From Synergistaceae bacterium (lineage in GTDB: Bacteria; Synergistota; Synergistia; Synergistales; Aminobacteriaceae): DNA of 39,081 bases. Position 1 is the first letter of the stretch; each line of letters opens with the position of its first letter. Below the pieces are notes generated by a model. It did not search any database and was not told the DNA's origin. It saw nothing but the letters and a program-made list of their open reading frames with translations. A program made the position numbers and the translations under genes. Positions 17,082 to 24,751 of the stretch are shown here, in pieces. The stretch covers positions 1 through 39,081 of the forward strand of contig JAHDKT010000085.1 in assembly GCA_018436725.1 (NCBI GenBank). Reading direction: 5' to 3'.

Positions 17082-18266
17082 ATGCGTTGGATCGGATGGT
17101 TGCTGCTCTGCGGCTGTTTTCACATGGCGTACGTTCTGCGCCTCTCGGCGGGAGTGCTGAGAGAGCCTCTTGCTGTGGAGTTCGCGCTTTCGGCGTCCTC
17201 CTTCGGCCTGATGTCGTCGATGGTTTTCTACGCGTATACGCTGCTGCAGATTCCGTCGGGCGTGCTTGCCGACACGCGTGGCGTCCGTTCCACCGTCGCC
17301 TGCGGGATGGCTCTGGCCGGGGCGGGATCGTTGCTTTTCGCGTCCGCAAGGTCGCTTCCCGCGCTCTTTCTCGGCAGGGCGCTTATGGGGGTCGGAGTGG
17401 CCGGTATCTTCGTCTGCGCGATGAAATTCCTCGCCGAAAACTTCGAGAGGGAGCGCTTCGCCACGCTCTCGGGGGCGACGTCGTTCGTCGGGAACGCGGG
17501 CGGGATCGTCGCGCAGGCTCCTCTGGCGATGCTCGTGGGGGCGCTCGCATGGAGAGGCGCGTTCCTGTCGCTCGGCGCGGTCTGCCTCGCCCTCGCAGTA
17601 CTCTCCGCTCTTTTCCTCCCCGCGGGCCGCAGTGGCGGTATCTCGTCGACGGAACTCCGCGCGGGAGTGCGGACCATTCTCCGGACTCGCGGGATGTACT
17701 TCACGGGGCTGAACTACCTCGCCAATCAGAGCTGTTTTCTCGCCCTCTCCGGTACGTGGGGCGTGTCGTATCTGCGCGCCGTGCACGGGATCGATCAGGC
17801 TCCTTCGTACATGACGCTCATGGTCGTCGGTGTCATGGCGGGCGCGGTCGCCGCAGGGCGGATTTCCGACGGGGCGAGGAGCAGACGGCGTCCTCTGCGC
17901 CTCTTCGCGGCGGCGCACGCGCTCTGCTGGGGGGCGCTTCCGCTCTCCGGAAGCGCGCTCTCCCTGCCGGTGCTCGCAGGAACGCTCTTCTCGCTGGGAT
18001 TTTTCGCCGGAGCGCTGGTGCTGCCCTGGTCCATGGCCAAAGAGATGAACCCGCCCGCTTTCACCGGCGTGGCCATCGCGCTGCTGAACACGGCGGCCTT
18101 CCTCGCGGTGGCGGTGCTCACGTCCCTGATGGGCGTTGTCCTCGACGCGGCGGCCGGGCTCTCCGTCGAAGCGGCATGGCGGGCCGTGCTGCTGCTTCCA
18201 TTCGGCGTCTCCATCCTGGGGCTTTGGGGAGCGTTCGCGTCCCCGGAGACCTTTCCCGGCGCATAA
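17082..18266 (+). CDS. MFS transporter
   Basis: A 394-residue major facilitator with twelve predicted TM helices. The loop between TM2 and TM3 has the MFS motif region (SGVLADTRGVRST), followed by LGRALMGVGVAGIFVCAMKFLAE, and the second half repeats it around AAGRISDGARSRRRP. It resembles the nitrate/oxalate/sugar-phosphate-like clades of small MFS antiporters in general outline, but the substrate cannot be named. ATG 17082 is preceded by GAAGGAG (17067-17073). The 214-bp gap upstream holds a perfect TTCTAGAA palindrome (16931-16938) and no convincing promoter. The HD-hydrolase gene follows after 27 nt, probably in the same transcript. Confidence 0.9.
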   Translation: MRWIGWLLLCGCFHMAYVLRLSAGVLREPLAVEFALSASSFGLMSSMVFYAYTLLQIPSGVLADTRGVRSTVACGMALAGAGSLLFASARSLPALFLGRALMGVGVAGIFVCAMKFLAENFERERFATLSGATSFVGNAGGIVAQAPLAMLVGALAWRGAFLSLGAVCLALAVLSALFLPAGRSGGISSTELRAGVRTILRTRGMYFTGLNYLANQSCFLALSGTWGVSYLRAVHGIDQAPSYMTLMVVGVMAGAVAAGRISDGARSRRRPLRLFAAAHALCWGALPLSGSALSLPVLAGTLFSLGFFAGALVLPWSMAKEMNPPAFTGVAIALLNTAAFLAVAVLTSLMGVVLDAAAGLSVEAAWRAVLLLPFGVSILGLWGAFASPETFPGA

Positions 18267-18293
18267 GGACGGCTATTGAAGAGGTGATTGCAG

Positions 18294-18728
18294 ATGGCGA
18301 CGCTTGAACGGGCAGTGGAGATCGCGGCGAGGGCGCACGGCGGACAGAGGGACAAAGCGGGGGAGCCGTACATCCTCCACCCGCTGCGGGTGATGCTCTC
18401 GCTCGGCGGAGCGCACGAGCGGATGGCGGCGGTCCTTCACGACGTGGTCGAGGATACCCCCGTCACGTTGGAGGATCTGGCGCGGGAGGGATTCCCGCCC
18501 GAAGTGCTGGAGGCGGTCGACGCGCTGACGAAAAGGAATGGCGAGCGCAGGCCGGACGCGGCTGCGCGGGCCGTACGCAATCCGATCGCCCGCGCAGTGA
18601 AGCTCGCCGACCTGAAGGACAACATGGACCTCTCCCGACTTCCCGACCCCACCGAGCGCGACTTCGCCCGCCTGAGGGAGTACGAGGAAGTGCGTCGCCT
18701 GTTGCTTGAAGGGTGCGCGGAAAAATAA
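18294..18728 (+). CDS. Small HD-domain (p)ppGpp hydrolase-like protein
   Basis: A 144-residue protein consisting of the HD hydrolase domain of the RelA/SpoT group alone. Visible ligands are the first His in ARAHGGQRDKAGEPYILHP, then the HD pair in AVLHDVVEDT, followed by VDALTKR and a late Asp in AVKLADLKDNMD. There is no synthetase, TGS or ACT domain. Stand-alone proteins of this size (MESH1/SAH type) hydrolyse (p)ppGpp or, in animals, NADPH. ATG 18294 is 7 nt after GAGGTG; an earlier TTG at 18288 is less likely. It lies 27 nt behind the MFS gene and converges with the LuxR regulator. Activity on (p)ppGpp is inferred from motifs. Confidence 0.85.
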   Translation: MATLERAVEIAARAHGGQRDKAGEPYILHPLRVMLSLGGAHERMAAVLHDVVEDTPVTLEDLAREGFPPEVLEAVDALTKRNGERRPDAAARAVRNPIARAVKLADLKDNMDLSRLPDPTERDFARLREYEEVRRLLLEGCAEK

Positions 18729-18810
18729 GTCACCCAAGCCGTGCGAAAGCGCCGGGCGGCCGCGCGCAGTTTCATCGACGCGTCGGTCGGCGACTTCTCC
18801 TGCCCGCACC

Positions 18811-20280
18811 TCAACGCTTCTCCGCGAAAACTCTTCCCACGTGAGCGACCGCGTCACGCCCCCCGCGCATCTTCGCGATCTCGTCGATCAGCGTCTTTCT
18901 GTTGGAAGAGCCGATTTTTTTATGGATCTTCCGCAGATGGCTCCGCACCGTGTTGTCGGTGATGTTCAGACGCCGCGAGATTTCCGCGTTCGCAAGCCCT
19001 TCGGCCACGCACAACGCCACCCGGATCTCCTGCAGCGAAAGCCCCTCTTTCAGAAGATGCGCGAAGAGCCCGTCCTCCCGCGCGGCGAACTGTCCTTCGC
19101 TTCCCGCTCGCTCCGTCGAAGCTTCTTGCGACGGACGTTCCTCCTCCGCAGCGTCGTGCAGACCGTAGCCCGCGAAGCTCGTAGGGTCGTCGCGCAGGAA
19201 GAGCGTCGAGAAGAAGAGAAGCGCCACGCCCAGAAGGCTGGAGGCCAGGACGAACGGAACTCCGGTCGCGGCGGCCGCGAACCCCGTCGCCTTGGTCAGC
19301 AGTATCCCCAGAAGCACCGAGCCGCTGTTCACCGCCTGTATCGAGGTTACCACCGAGAGCGCCTCCGACCTCCCGGCGCGCGACCCCAGATAGAGCAGCA
19401 GGGTGAAGATGTAGGCGCCGAACGTTCCGAAGCCGAGCTGCAGCAGCGCCGGCGGAATCGTCGGTCGCCCCGTCCCCAGCGCCGCGAACGCCATGAAGCC
19501 CAGCGCCAGCAGCGACTGCGCGAAGAAGTAGACGCTCCGCAGATCGACGGCGAACCAGCGAAGGAGCACCAGCCCCGCCCCGAGCGCCCCCAGCGTGTAG
19601 AAGGGATCCGTCAGCACCTGCGGCGAAATCGCCTGCCCGCTTTCGTGCGACAGCAGAATCGACAGAAACATCGCCGAGACGATGAAGAACGAGGCCACTC
19701 GAAGCGCCAGACGGGGCGAGAGGCGGAACGGCTCGCGCGGACGGGGAGGAACGCCGGAAGGAAGCTCGTTTTCGGGAGGGGACCACAGAAAGCTCCCCAG
19801 AAAGGGGAGGGAGAGCGCGGCCCCCGAGAGGAGGGGGAGCGGAGCGAGTGAGAGCGACAGAATCGCCGCGCTTCGCAGCAGACATGCCAGTCCGAACACG
19901 ACGGCCTGACGCGGAAAGGGAGCGCGGGAGAGGCGCCACTGCCACCCGGCGAGCTGCACCGCGGACCCTGCGGGCGGAAGGAGGAGCGCGAGAACGAGCA
20001 GCGGAGGAGGGAGGGTTTCTTTCCACACCCCCCAAGGAAGCCACGCGACGGCCATGAGGAACGGAGCGGCGCGCACCGCGCGAACAAACAACGCCTCGGG
20101 AAGCGACTTCCCCTTGAGCGCGAGCAGCAGAAAGACGGCGAAAAGAATCAGCGTGAAGATCGCGAACCCGCCCCCGGGCCCGAGAAAGCGGACACCGGCG
20201 AGCGAGGGGAAGAGCGGTCCCCTGAGCACGGTGAGCCACTGCCAGAGAAGAATCGTTCCAAGCCCCGCGATGTCCTTCAC
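18811..20280 (-). CDS. LuxR-family regulator with polytopic membrane N-terminus
   Basis: A 489-residue protein. The first roughly 390 residues hold about ten to twelve hydrophobic helices arranged like a transporter. A charged linker (about 395-425) and a LuxR/GerE helix-turn-helix at about 430-480 follow (SLQEIRVALCVAEGLANAEISRRLN, of which the core is LANAEISRRL, then NTVRSHLRKIHKKI). Such membrane-LuxR fusions occur in gut anaerobes, and their signal is generally unknown; the membrane part presumably senses a small molecule. The start is GTG 20280 behind GAGGGGGGAG, with a promoter 24-52 bp upstream. An in-frame ATG at 20406 lies before that promoter and is rejected. It is monocistronic, and its targets are unknown. 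Confidence 0.86.
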   Translation of the reverse strand: MKDIAGLGTILLWQWLTVLRGPLFPSLAGVRFLGPGGGFAIFTLILFAVFLLLALKGKSLPEALFVRAVRAAPFLMAVAWLPWGVWKETLPPPLLVLALLLPPAGSAVQLAGWQWRLSRAPFPRQAVVFGLACLLRSAAILSLSLAPLPLLSGAALSLPFLGSFLWSPPENELPSGVPPRPREPFRLSPRLALRVASFFIVSAMFLSILLSHESGQAISPQVLTDPFYTLGALGAGLVLLRWFAVDLRSVYFFAQSLLALGFMAFAALGTGRPTIPPALLQLGFGTFGAYIFTLLLYLGSRAGRSEALSVVTSIQAVNSGSVLLGILLTKATGFAAAATGVPFVLASSLLGVALLFFSTLFLRDDPTSFAGYGLHDAAEEERPSQEASTERAGSEGQFAAREDGLFAHLLKEGLSLQEIRVALCVAEGLANAEISRRLNITDNTVRSHLRKIHKKIGSSNRKTLIDEIAKMRGGRDAVAHVGRVFAEKR

Positions 20281-20303
20281 ATTCTCCCCCCTCTTTTCTT
20301 CGT

Positions 20304-20332
20304 ATGATAGCAAAAAAGTTCTCCAACGGCAA
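20304..20332 (-). promoter_or_regulatory. Promoter of the membrane LuxR gene
   Basis: On the minus strand TTGCCG (20332-20327), a 17-bp spacer and TATCAT (20309-20304) occur, with TGC directly before the -10 (extended -10). Transcription would begin near 20297, giving a leader of about 17 nt. Confidence 0.6.
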
Positions 20333-20496
20333 ACCGCTGCAAATGCTGAATTTGTGAGGGGAGTAGAGCTTTTCACCCTCCCCGGAAACGCCTCTTCGAG
20401 GTACAATCCTCCGACTATCCCGTCGAAGAACGGGAAAAAGATCGTTCCCTCCGAGCGGAAGGCTTCACGGAGGCGTGGTTTCGCACGGTCCTCCTC

Positions 20497-20942
20497 GTCG
20501 AAGACGGAGTGCTTTCTTGAGGCGGCGGAGCGCTTGCGCGTTTTTCTTCTCGGCCTTTCGGACGAGGAGAGAGCTGACGACGAATCATCTTCGGGGCTAC
20601 TTGAGAATACTGATGAAGAAGAAAGGTCTGGAGATCGACGACGCTCCGGATCTCTGTCTGGAACGCGAGGAGGCTGACGCGATGCTGACGTACATGCGGA
20701 AGGAGTTCAGGAAGACCCGCAAGGAAGGCCGGGAGGAAGGACTTGAGGAAGGGCTTGAGAAAGGGCTTAAGAAAGGCCGTGAAGAAGAGCAGCTTGAGAT
20801 GGGGATTTCCATAGCTCTGGCGATGCTCGAAGCGGGCGAACCGGAGGAGAAGATACTGCGCTATACAGGCTTCCCCCCTGCGCAGTTGGCCGAGATTCGC
20901 GACGGACGTCCCTCCGGTACAAGAAAGCCATCCTCCCGGTAA
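20497..20942 (+). pseudogene. rpn-family nuclease gene remnant (5'-truncated, frameshifted)
   Basis: This stretch aligns with 22998-23445 of the complete rpn gene down to its stop codon and is nearly 90% alike by eye. Everything that encodes the nuclease domain is missing. Within the remnant a net 2-nt deletion near 20571-20580 (GAGGAGAGAGCTGACG against GAGGAGAGGGAGCTGCTGACG) breaks the frame. After it the frame is open to the TAA at 20942, with the same KEGREEGLEEGLEKGL-type repeat and the same C-terminus. The remnant runs into a conserved terminator and a MacB-type permease gene exactly as the complete copy does, so it is half of a duplicated unit. The 3' part may still encode a short protein (20682-20942). 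Confidence 0.85.
20682..20942 (+). CDS. Candidate solo short Rpn C-terminal protein (86 aa)
   Basis: Inside the rpn remnant, ATG 20682 follows GAGGAGG with 8 nt spacing and opens an uninterrupted 86-residue frame to the same stop. The protein is charged, with the Lys-Glu-Gly repeat, an MGISIALAMLEAGEPEEKILRYTG helix pair (only part shown conserved word for word) and a basic tail. The complete rpn gene has the same internal site at the same place. In E. coli the Rpn C-terminal domain is also made separately from an internal start and inhibits the long toxic form; this ORF could be a stand-alone version. Expression is unproven and no promoter was identified, hence the modest confidence. Confidence 0.45.
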   Translation: MLTYMRKEFRKTRKEGREEGLEEGLEKGLKKGREEEQLEMGISIALAMLEAGEPEEKILRYTGFPPAQLAEIRDGRPSGTRKPSSR

Positions 20943-20975
20943 CCCGCCCCGATCGGCGGGAAGCAGCAATGCACC

Positions 20976-21017
20976 AAAGGCGCGCCCTTCCAGTCGGAGA
21001 GGAAGGGCGCGCCTTTT
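20976..21017. terminator. Bidirectional terminator, unit A
   Basis: A perfect 15-bp stem (20976-20990 with 21002-21016) with an 11-nt loop and T residues on the right, A residues on the left. It lies between the rpn remnant and the convergent permease. Confidence 0.85.
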
Positions 21018-21032
21018 CTCTGTTCCGATCCC

Positions 21033-22259
21033 CTACTCCCGCCCCAGCGCCTCCATCGGATGCAGCGTCGAGGCCTTCCACGCGGGGTAGAAGCCGAAGA
21101 AGACGCCCACGAAGACCGAGAATGCGAACGCCGGCGCGACGGAGCCGCCGGAGACGACGGTCGGCCATTCGAAGAGCCGCGTGACGACGCTCGACCCCCA
21201 CGCTCCCAGCCCGATACCGACGACGCCGCCCGAGACCGAGAGGAGCACTGCCTCCGTCAGAAACTGCGCCCTGATGTCCGCGGGGCGCGCGCCGACCGCC
21301 ATGCGGATGCCGATCTCTCGCGTCCGCTCCGTGACGGAGACCAGCATGATGTTCATAATCCCGATGCCCCCCACCAGCAGCGATATGGAAGCCACCGCCC
21401 CCAGCAGCAGCGACATCGTCCGCGTGGATTCCGTGGCCGCGTCGAGCATCTGCGTCATGTTCCGCACCTCGAAGTCCTCCGGTTCCCCGTCCGCAAGCCC
21501 GCGACGCTGGCGAAGAATGGCCGCCACCTCCCGCTCCGCCTCCGGAACGGCCCCGTCGTTCAGCGCGGCGGCCGTGATCCTGTGGATCGAGTTCGACGCG
21601 CCCCGCCGGAAGAGTCTGCGCTGCGCCGTCGAGAACGGAACGTAGACCACGTCGTCCTGGTCCTGCCCCCACGGTGTCTGCCCTTTGGGGGCGAGCACCC
21701 CGATCACGCGCATCGGGACGTTGCGGATTCGGACGATTCGCTCCAACGGGTTCTCGCCGTCGAAGAGGTTTCGCGCCACCGTCTCCCCCAGCACCGCAAC
21801 CTTCGCGCCCCCCTTGGCTTCCTCGTCGAGGAAGAAGCGACCCTCGGCGATGCGCCACGAACGGATGTCGAACGCGGCCGCCCCCGTCCCCATCGTCAGC
21901 GCCGACCAGTTTCGGTTGCCGTGCACGAGACGGGCGTAGCCGTAGATGTCCGGCGTTACCGCTCGAAGCGCGAACGCCTCGCGCTCCAGCGCTTCGGCGT
22001 CCTCCAGCGTCAGCGTCGCGCCGCTTCCGGCCTGCTGTCGCGCGCCGCCGACGGAGACCGCTTTCGGGTGAATGATCAGGAGGTTGCTGCCCACGCCGGT
22101 GATGAAGCGCTGGACGGTGCGGTTGGCCCCCGTGCCGAGGGCGACCATCGCGATCACCGCCGCCGTGCCGATGACGACGCCGAGCATGGTGAGCGCGGAA
22201 CGGGTCTTGTTGGAAAGAAGAGAGCGCACGGATGTGCGGAGCGTTTCGAAAAGATGCAT
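21033..22259 (-). CDS. MacB/YknZ-type ABC transporter permease, second copy
   Basis: A 408-residue permease without an ATPase domain. TM1 follows a short amphipathic start ([25 protein letters not shown] in outline), then a periplasmic MacB core domain of about 200 residues (with DIRSWRIAEGRFF and [12 protein letters not shown]). Three C-terminal TMs belong to the FtsX family, including the [21 protein letters not shown] segment. ATG 22259 is behind CGAGGC, with an extended -10 promoter just upstream. It is clearly paralogous to the permease at 23531-24751 but has no ATPase of its own next to it. It may share the neighbouring ATPase as a homo- or heterodimer, or be a relic of the duplication; the frame is intact. 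Confidence 0.88.
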   Translation of the reverse strand: MHLFETLRTSVRSLLSNKTRSALTMLGVVIGTAAVIAMVALGTGANRTVQRFITGVGSNLLIIHPKAVSVGGARQQAGSGATLTLEDAEALEREAFALRAVTPDIYGYARLVHGNRNWSALTMGTGAAAFDIRSWRIAEGRFFLDEEAKGGAKVAVLGETVARNLFDGENPLERIVRIRNVPMRVIGVLAPKGQTPWGQDQDDVVYVPFSTAQRRLFRRGASNSIHRITAAALNDGAVPEAEREVAAILRQRRGLADGEPEDFEVRNMTQMLDAATESTRTMSLLLGAVASISLLVGGIGIMNIMLVSVTERTREIGIRMAVGARPADIRAQFLTEAVLLSVSGGVVGIGLGAWGSSVVTRLFEWPTVVSGGSVAPAFAFSVFVGVFFGFYPAWKASTLHPMEALGRE

Positions 22260-22292
22260 GCTGCCTCGCCGTCGGATGAAGATATCGTACAC

Positions 22293-22301
22293 ATCATAGC
22301 A
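22293..22301 (-). promoter_or_regulatory. Candidate extended -10 promoter of the second permease
   Basis: On the minus strand TGC precedes TATGAT (22301-22293), about 34 nt before the permease start. No clear -35 is seen. It would make the orphan permease independently transcribed. Confidence 0.42.
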
Positions 22302-22347
22302 TATCGCCCCCTGCTGCGCCGACTCGCCTGCCGCTTCTCCGAACCCG

Positions 22348-22393
22348 CGTTTTCCATGCGCGGGGGAAAACGGATGACTCATTATGCTATAAT
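22348..22393 (+). promoter_or_regulatory. rpn promoter with overlapping inverted repeat
   Basis: TGC followed by a perfect TATAAT (22385-22393) forms an extended -10. At the -35 position the sequence is GGAAAA, which is the right half of a perfect 8-bp inverted repeat CGTTTTCC-N9-GGAAAACG (22348-22355 with 22365-22372). The repeat could be an operator or a hairpin insulating the divergent permease gene. Confidence 0.6.
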
Positions 22394-22431
22394 AATCAAA
22401 ACACGAAGCGTTTAGTCGAAAGGGGAGTCTC

Positions 22432-23445
22432 ATGGGCGACAAGGACAAGGCCTTCCGCAGGCTTCTGGCAGACGAACGGCTCTTTCTGAAGTTTCTGCGG
22501 CGGTTTTTGAGAGGACGCCTGCCCGGCGACATCGACCTGGACGCGCTCACCGTAGAGGACGTCGAGCTGCAGAATATCACCTTCATCCCGCCCGACCTCT
22601 CGAAAAACGAGTCCGACGTCCTCTACAAGGTGCGGCGGGGAAGCGCGGAGATGTACGTCTATATACTGGTGGAGCATCAGTCCCGTGTGGACTTCATGAT
22701 GCCGTTTCGCCTGCTTTCATATATGGTCGAATTCTGGAAACGCTGTACGGAGCAGGCCGGATCGAGGGCGAGAAGGGCCGGATTTCTGCTCCCGCCCGTT
22801 CTGCCGGTGGTGTTTTACGAGGGAGCGTCCAAGTGGACGGCTCCTGTCCGTTTTTCGGACAAGGTGGAGAGTTCGTCCGACTTTCGCGGTCTGGTTCCCG
22901 ACTTCGAGTATCTGCTGATATCGCTTCGGGACAAGCGCCCCGAGGATCTGCTCTCATTTCGCGATGCGCTCGGAGGGCTGTGCTACCTCGCGGCCCCGTC
23001 GAAGAAGGAAAGCTTCGCGGAGGCCGCGGAGCGATTGCGGATGCTGCTGACCGTCCTGTCCGACGAGGAGAGGGAGCTGCTGACGAACCATCTGCGCGGG
23101 TATCTGAAGATACTGATGAAGAAGGAAGGTCTGGAGATCGACGACGCTCTGGACCTCTGTCTGGAACGTGAGGAGGCTGACGAGATGCTGACGTACATGC
23201 TGAAGGAGTTCAGGAAGACTCGCAAGGAAGGCCGCGAAGAAGGACTTGAGGAAGGGCTTGAGAAAGGTCTTGAAAAAGGGCGCGAGAAAGGGCAGCTCGA
23301 GATGGGGATCTCCATAGCTCTGGCGATGCTCGAAGCGGGCGAGCCGGAGGAGAAGATACTGCGCTACACCGGTTTCTCTCCTGCGCAGTTGGCCGAGATA
23401 CGCGACGGCCGGAAGCCCGACGGGAGAAAACCCTCGTCCAGGTAA
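22432..23445 (+). CDS. Rpn family recombination-promoting nuclease / putative transposase (PD-(D/E)XK)
   Basis: A 337-residue Rpn/YhgA-like protein. The N-terminal nuclease fold shows Asp62 (NESDVLYKV) and the EHQS motif (Glu81-Gln83) in VYILVEHQSRVDFMM, the active-site pattern of this family, and HKAF-like residues near the start. The C-terminal third has a Lys-Glu-Gly repeat (EGREEGLEEGLEKGLEKG) and a helix pair. E. coli Rpn proteins are Mg/Ca-dependent DNA endonucleases that promote RecA-independent recombination, and some act as toxic anti-phage proteins. ATG 22432 has AAAGGGGAG upstream. It ends at a bidirectional terminator facing the permease. Below a strong internal ribosome-binding site the C-terminal 86 residues form a second candidate product. 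Confidence 0.9.
   Translation: MGDKDKAFRRLLADERLFLKFLRRFLRGRLPGDIDLDALTVEDVELQNITFIPPDLSKNESDVLYKVRRGSAEMYVYILVEHQSRVDFMMPFRLLSYMVEFWKRCTEQAGSRARRAGFLLPPVLPVVFYEGASKWTAPVRFSDKVESSSDFRGLVPDFEYLLISLRDKRPEDLLSFRDALGGLCYLAAPSKKESFAEAAERLRMLLTVLSDEERELLTNHLRGYLKILMKKEGLEIDDALDLCLEREEADEMLTYMLKEFRKTRKEGREEGLEEGLEKGLEKGREKGQLEMGISIALAMLEAGEPEEKILRYTGFSPAQLAEIRDGRKPDGRKPSSR
23185..23445 (+). CDS. Candidate internal short Rpn form (RpnS-like, 86 aa)
   Basis: In-frame ATG 23185 lies 8 nt after TGAGGAGG (23169-23176), a near-perfect ribosome-binding site deep inside rpn and stronger than needed for codon usage alone. The product would be the charged C-terminal domain with the Gly-Glu repeat. Enteric rpn genes are known to make a short C-terminal form from an internal start that binds and blocks the long form. 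The arrangement here is the same in outline; the exact boundary is inferred. Confidence 0.5.
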   Translation: MLTYMLKEFRKTRKEGREEGLEEGLEKGLEKGREKGQLEMGISIALAMLEAGEPEEKILRYTGFSPAQLAEIRDGRKPDGRKPSSR

Positions 23446-23480
23446 CCCGACCTAGTCGGCGGGAAGCAGCAATGCGACAC

Positions 23481-23520
23481 AGGCGCGTCCTTCCAATCGG
23501 AGAGGAAGGGCGCGCCTTTT
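23481..23520. terminator. Bidirectional terminator, unit B
   Basis: A 14-bp stem (23481-23494 with 23504-23517, one G-T pair) with a 9-nt loop and TTTT. It is homologous to the terminator at 20976-21017 and serves the convergent rpn and permease genes. Confidence 0.85.
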
Positions 23521-23530
23521 GTTTCGTTCC

Positions 23531-24751
23531 CTACTCGTACCGCAGCGCCTCTATCGGGTTGAGCAGCGAGGCCTTCCACGCGGGGTAGAAGCCGAAGAAG
23601 ATTCCCACGAAGACGGAGAAGCCGAAGGCGAGGACGACCGAGCCTGTGGAGACGACCGTCGGCCAGCCGAGGAAGCCGGTGATGAGCTTCGACGCCGACG
23701 TTCCCAGCGCGATGCCGACGACGCCCCCCGCGATGGAGAGGAGGAGCGCCTCCATCAGGAATTGGGTGCGGATGTCGGAGGCGCGCGCGCCGATCGCCAT
23801 GCGGATGCCTATCTCGCGGGTGCGCTCGGTGACGGAGACGAGCATGATGTTCATGATGCCGATGCCGCCGACGAGCAGCGAGACGGACGCCACCGCCCCG
23901 AGCAGCAGCGACATCACACGAGTGGACTGCGCCGCGGCGTCGAGCATCTCCGCCATGTTCCGCACGTCGAAGTCGCTCGGCTCCCCTTCGCCGAGCCGCC
24001 GCCGTTGTCGGAGAATGGCGTTGATCTCGCGCTCCGCCTCCGAGACGGAGTCGCCGTTGACCGCCGCGACGGTGATCCGCTGGACGGAGTTGGCGATGCC
24101 CCGACGGAAGAGGCTGCGCTGCGCCGTGGCGAAGGGGACGAAGGCGGTGTCGTCCTGGTCCTGCCCCCACGGCGTCTGTCCTTTGGCGGCAAGCACGCCG
24201 ACGACCTCCATCGGGACGTTGCGGATGCGGACGATCTTTCCTATAGGGTCCTCCGTGCCGAAGAGGTTCTTCGCCACCGTCGCCCCGAGCACGACGATCT
24301 TCGCCCCCCCCCGCGCCTCGTCGTCGACGAAGAAGCGTCCGTCCTCGATCTTCCACTCGCGGATGTCGAAGATCGCGCTTGTGCTCCCCGTCACCAGGGT
24401 GGACCAGTTCATATTGCCGTAGACGAGCTGCGTGCGGCTGAAGATCTCCGGGGCCACGCCCTTCAATGCGTACGCCTCGCGCTGGAGCGCGTTCGCGTCC
24501 TCCGTGGTCAGCGTCGCGCCGGAGCCCGCCTGCTGCCGGACGCCGCCGACGGAGGCCGCTCCCGGCATGATGATGAGGATGTTGCTGCCCACGCCGGAGA
24601 TGAACTGCTGGATGTTGCGGCTGGCGCCCGCGCCGATGGCGACCATCGTGATCACGGCGGCGACGCCGATGATGATGCCGAGCATGGTGAGCGCGGAGCG
24701 TATCTTGTTGGAGAGCAGCGAACGGATCGCGGTGCGGAGCGTCTCAAGCAT
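23531..24751 (-). CDS. MacB/YknZ-type ABC transporter permease
   Basis: A 406-residue permease: TM1 at about residues 18-40, a periplasmic MacB core domain to about 270, then three FtsX-type TM helices ([15 protein letters not shown], the [15 protein letters not shown] region, and [19 protein letters not shown]). In this family the ATPase and permease work as a mechanotransmission pump that drives substrates from the periplasm through a TolC channel. The start overlaps the ATPase stop by 8 nt. It is the last gene of the TolC-MacA-ATPase-permease operon. The ATPase is separate, as in YknYZ, not fused as in E. coli MacB. Confidence 0.92.
   Translation of the reverse strand: MLETLRTAIRSLLSNKIRSALTMLGIIIGVAAVITMVAIGAGASRNIQQFISGVGSNILIIMPGAASVGGVRQQAGSGATLTTEDANALQREAYALKGVAPEIFSRTQLVYGNMNWSTLVTGSTSAIFDIREWKIEDGRFFVDDEARGGAKIVVLGATVAKNLFGTEDPIGKIVRIRNVPMEVVGVLAAKGQTPWGQDQDDTAFVPFATAQRSLFRRGIANSVQRITVAAVNGDSVSEAEREINAILRQRRRLGEGEPSDFDVRNMAEMLDAAAQSTRVMSLLLGAVASVSLLVGGIGIMNIMLVSVTERTREIGIRMAIGARASDIRTQFLMEALLLSIAGGVVGIALGTSASKLITGFLGWPTVVSTGSVVLAFGFSVFVGIFFGFYPAWKASLLNPIEALRYE

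Larger units (their letters stand above)
20497..24751. repeat. Partial tandem duplication of an rpn 3' end / permease unit
   Basis: Unit A (20497-22259) and unit B (22998-24751) have the same order: rpn 3' end on +, a shared short spacer with a GGCGGGAAGCAGCAATGC-type stretch, a bidirectional terminator, and a convergent MacB-type permease on minus. The spacers between the stop codons are 90 and 85 bp. By eye the rpn 3' ends are more alike than the two permeases, which suggests an old duplication followed by gene conversion or a later rpn event. Confidence 0.8.

Noticed and set aside
20405..20496. Further rpn or gene remnant upstream of the broken copy
   Set aside because: Several short open frames exist, but none aligns by eye with the complete rpn gene or with a family I recognise.
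21033..22586. Longer 517-codon version of the second permease
   Set aside because: The extra N-terminus reads backwards through the rpn promoter and 5' end. The family start is ATG 22259.
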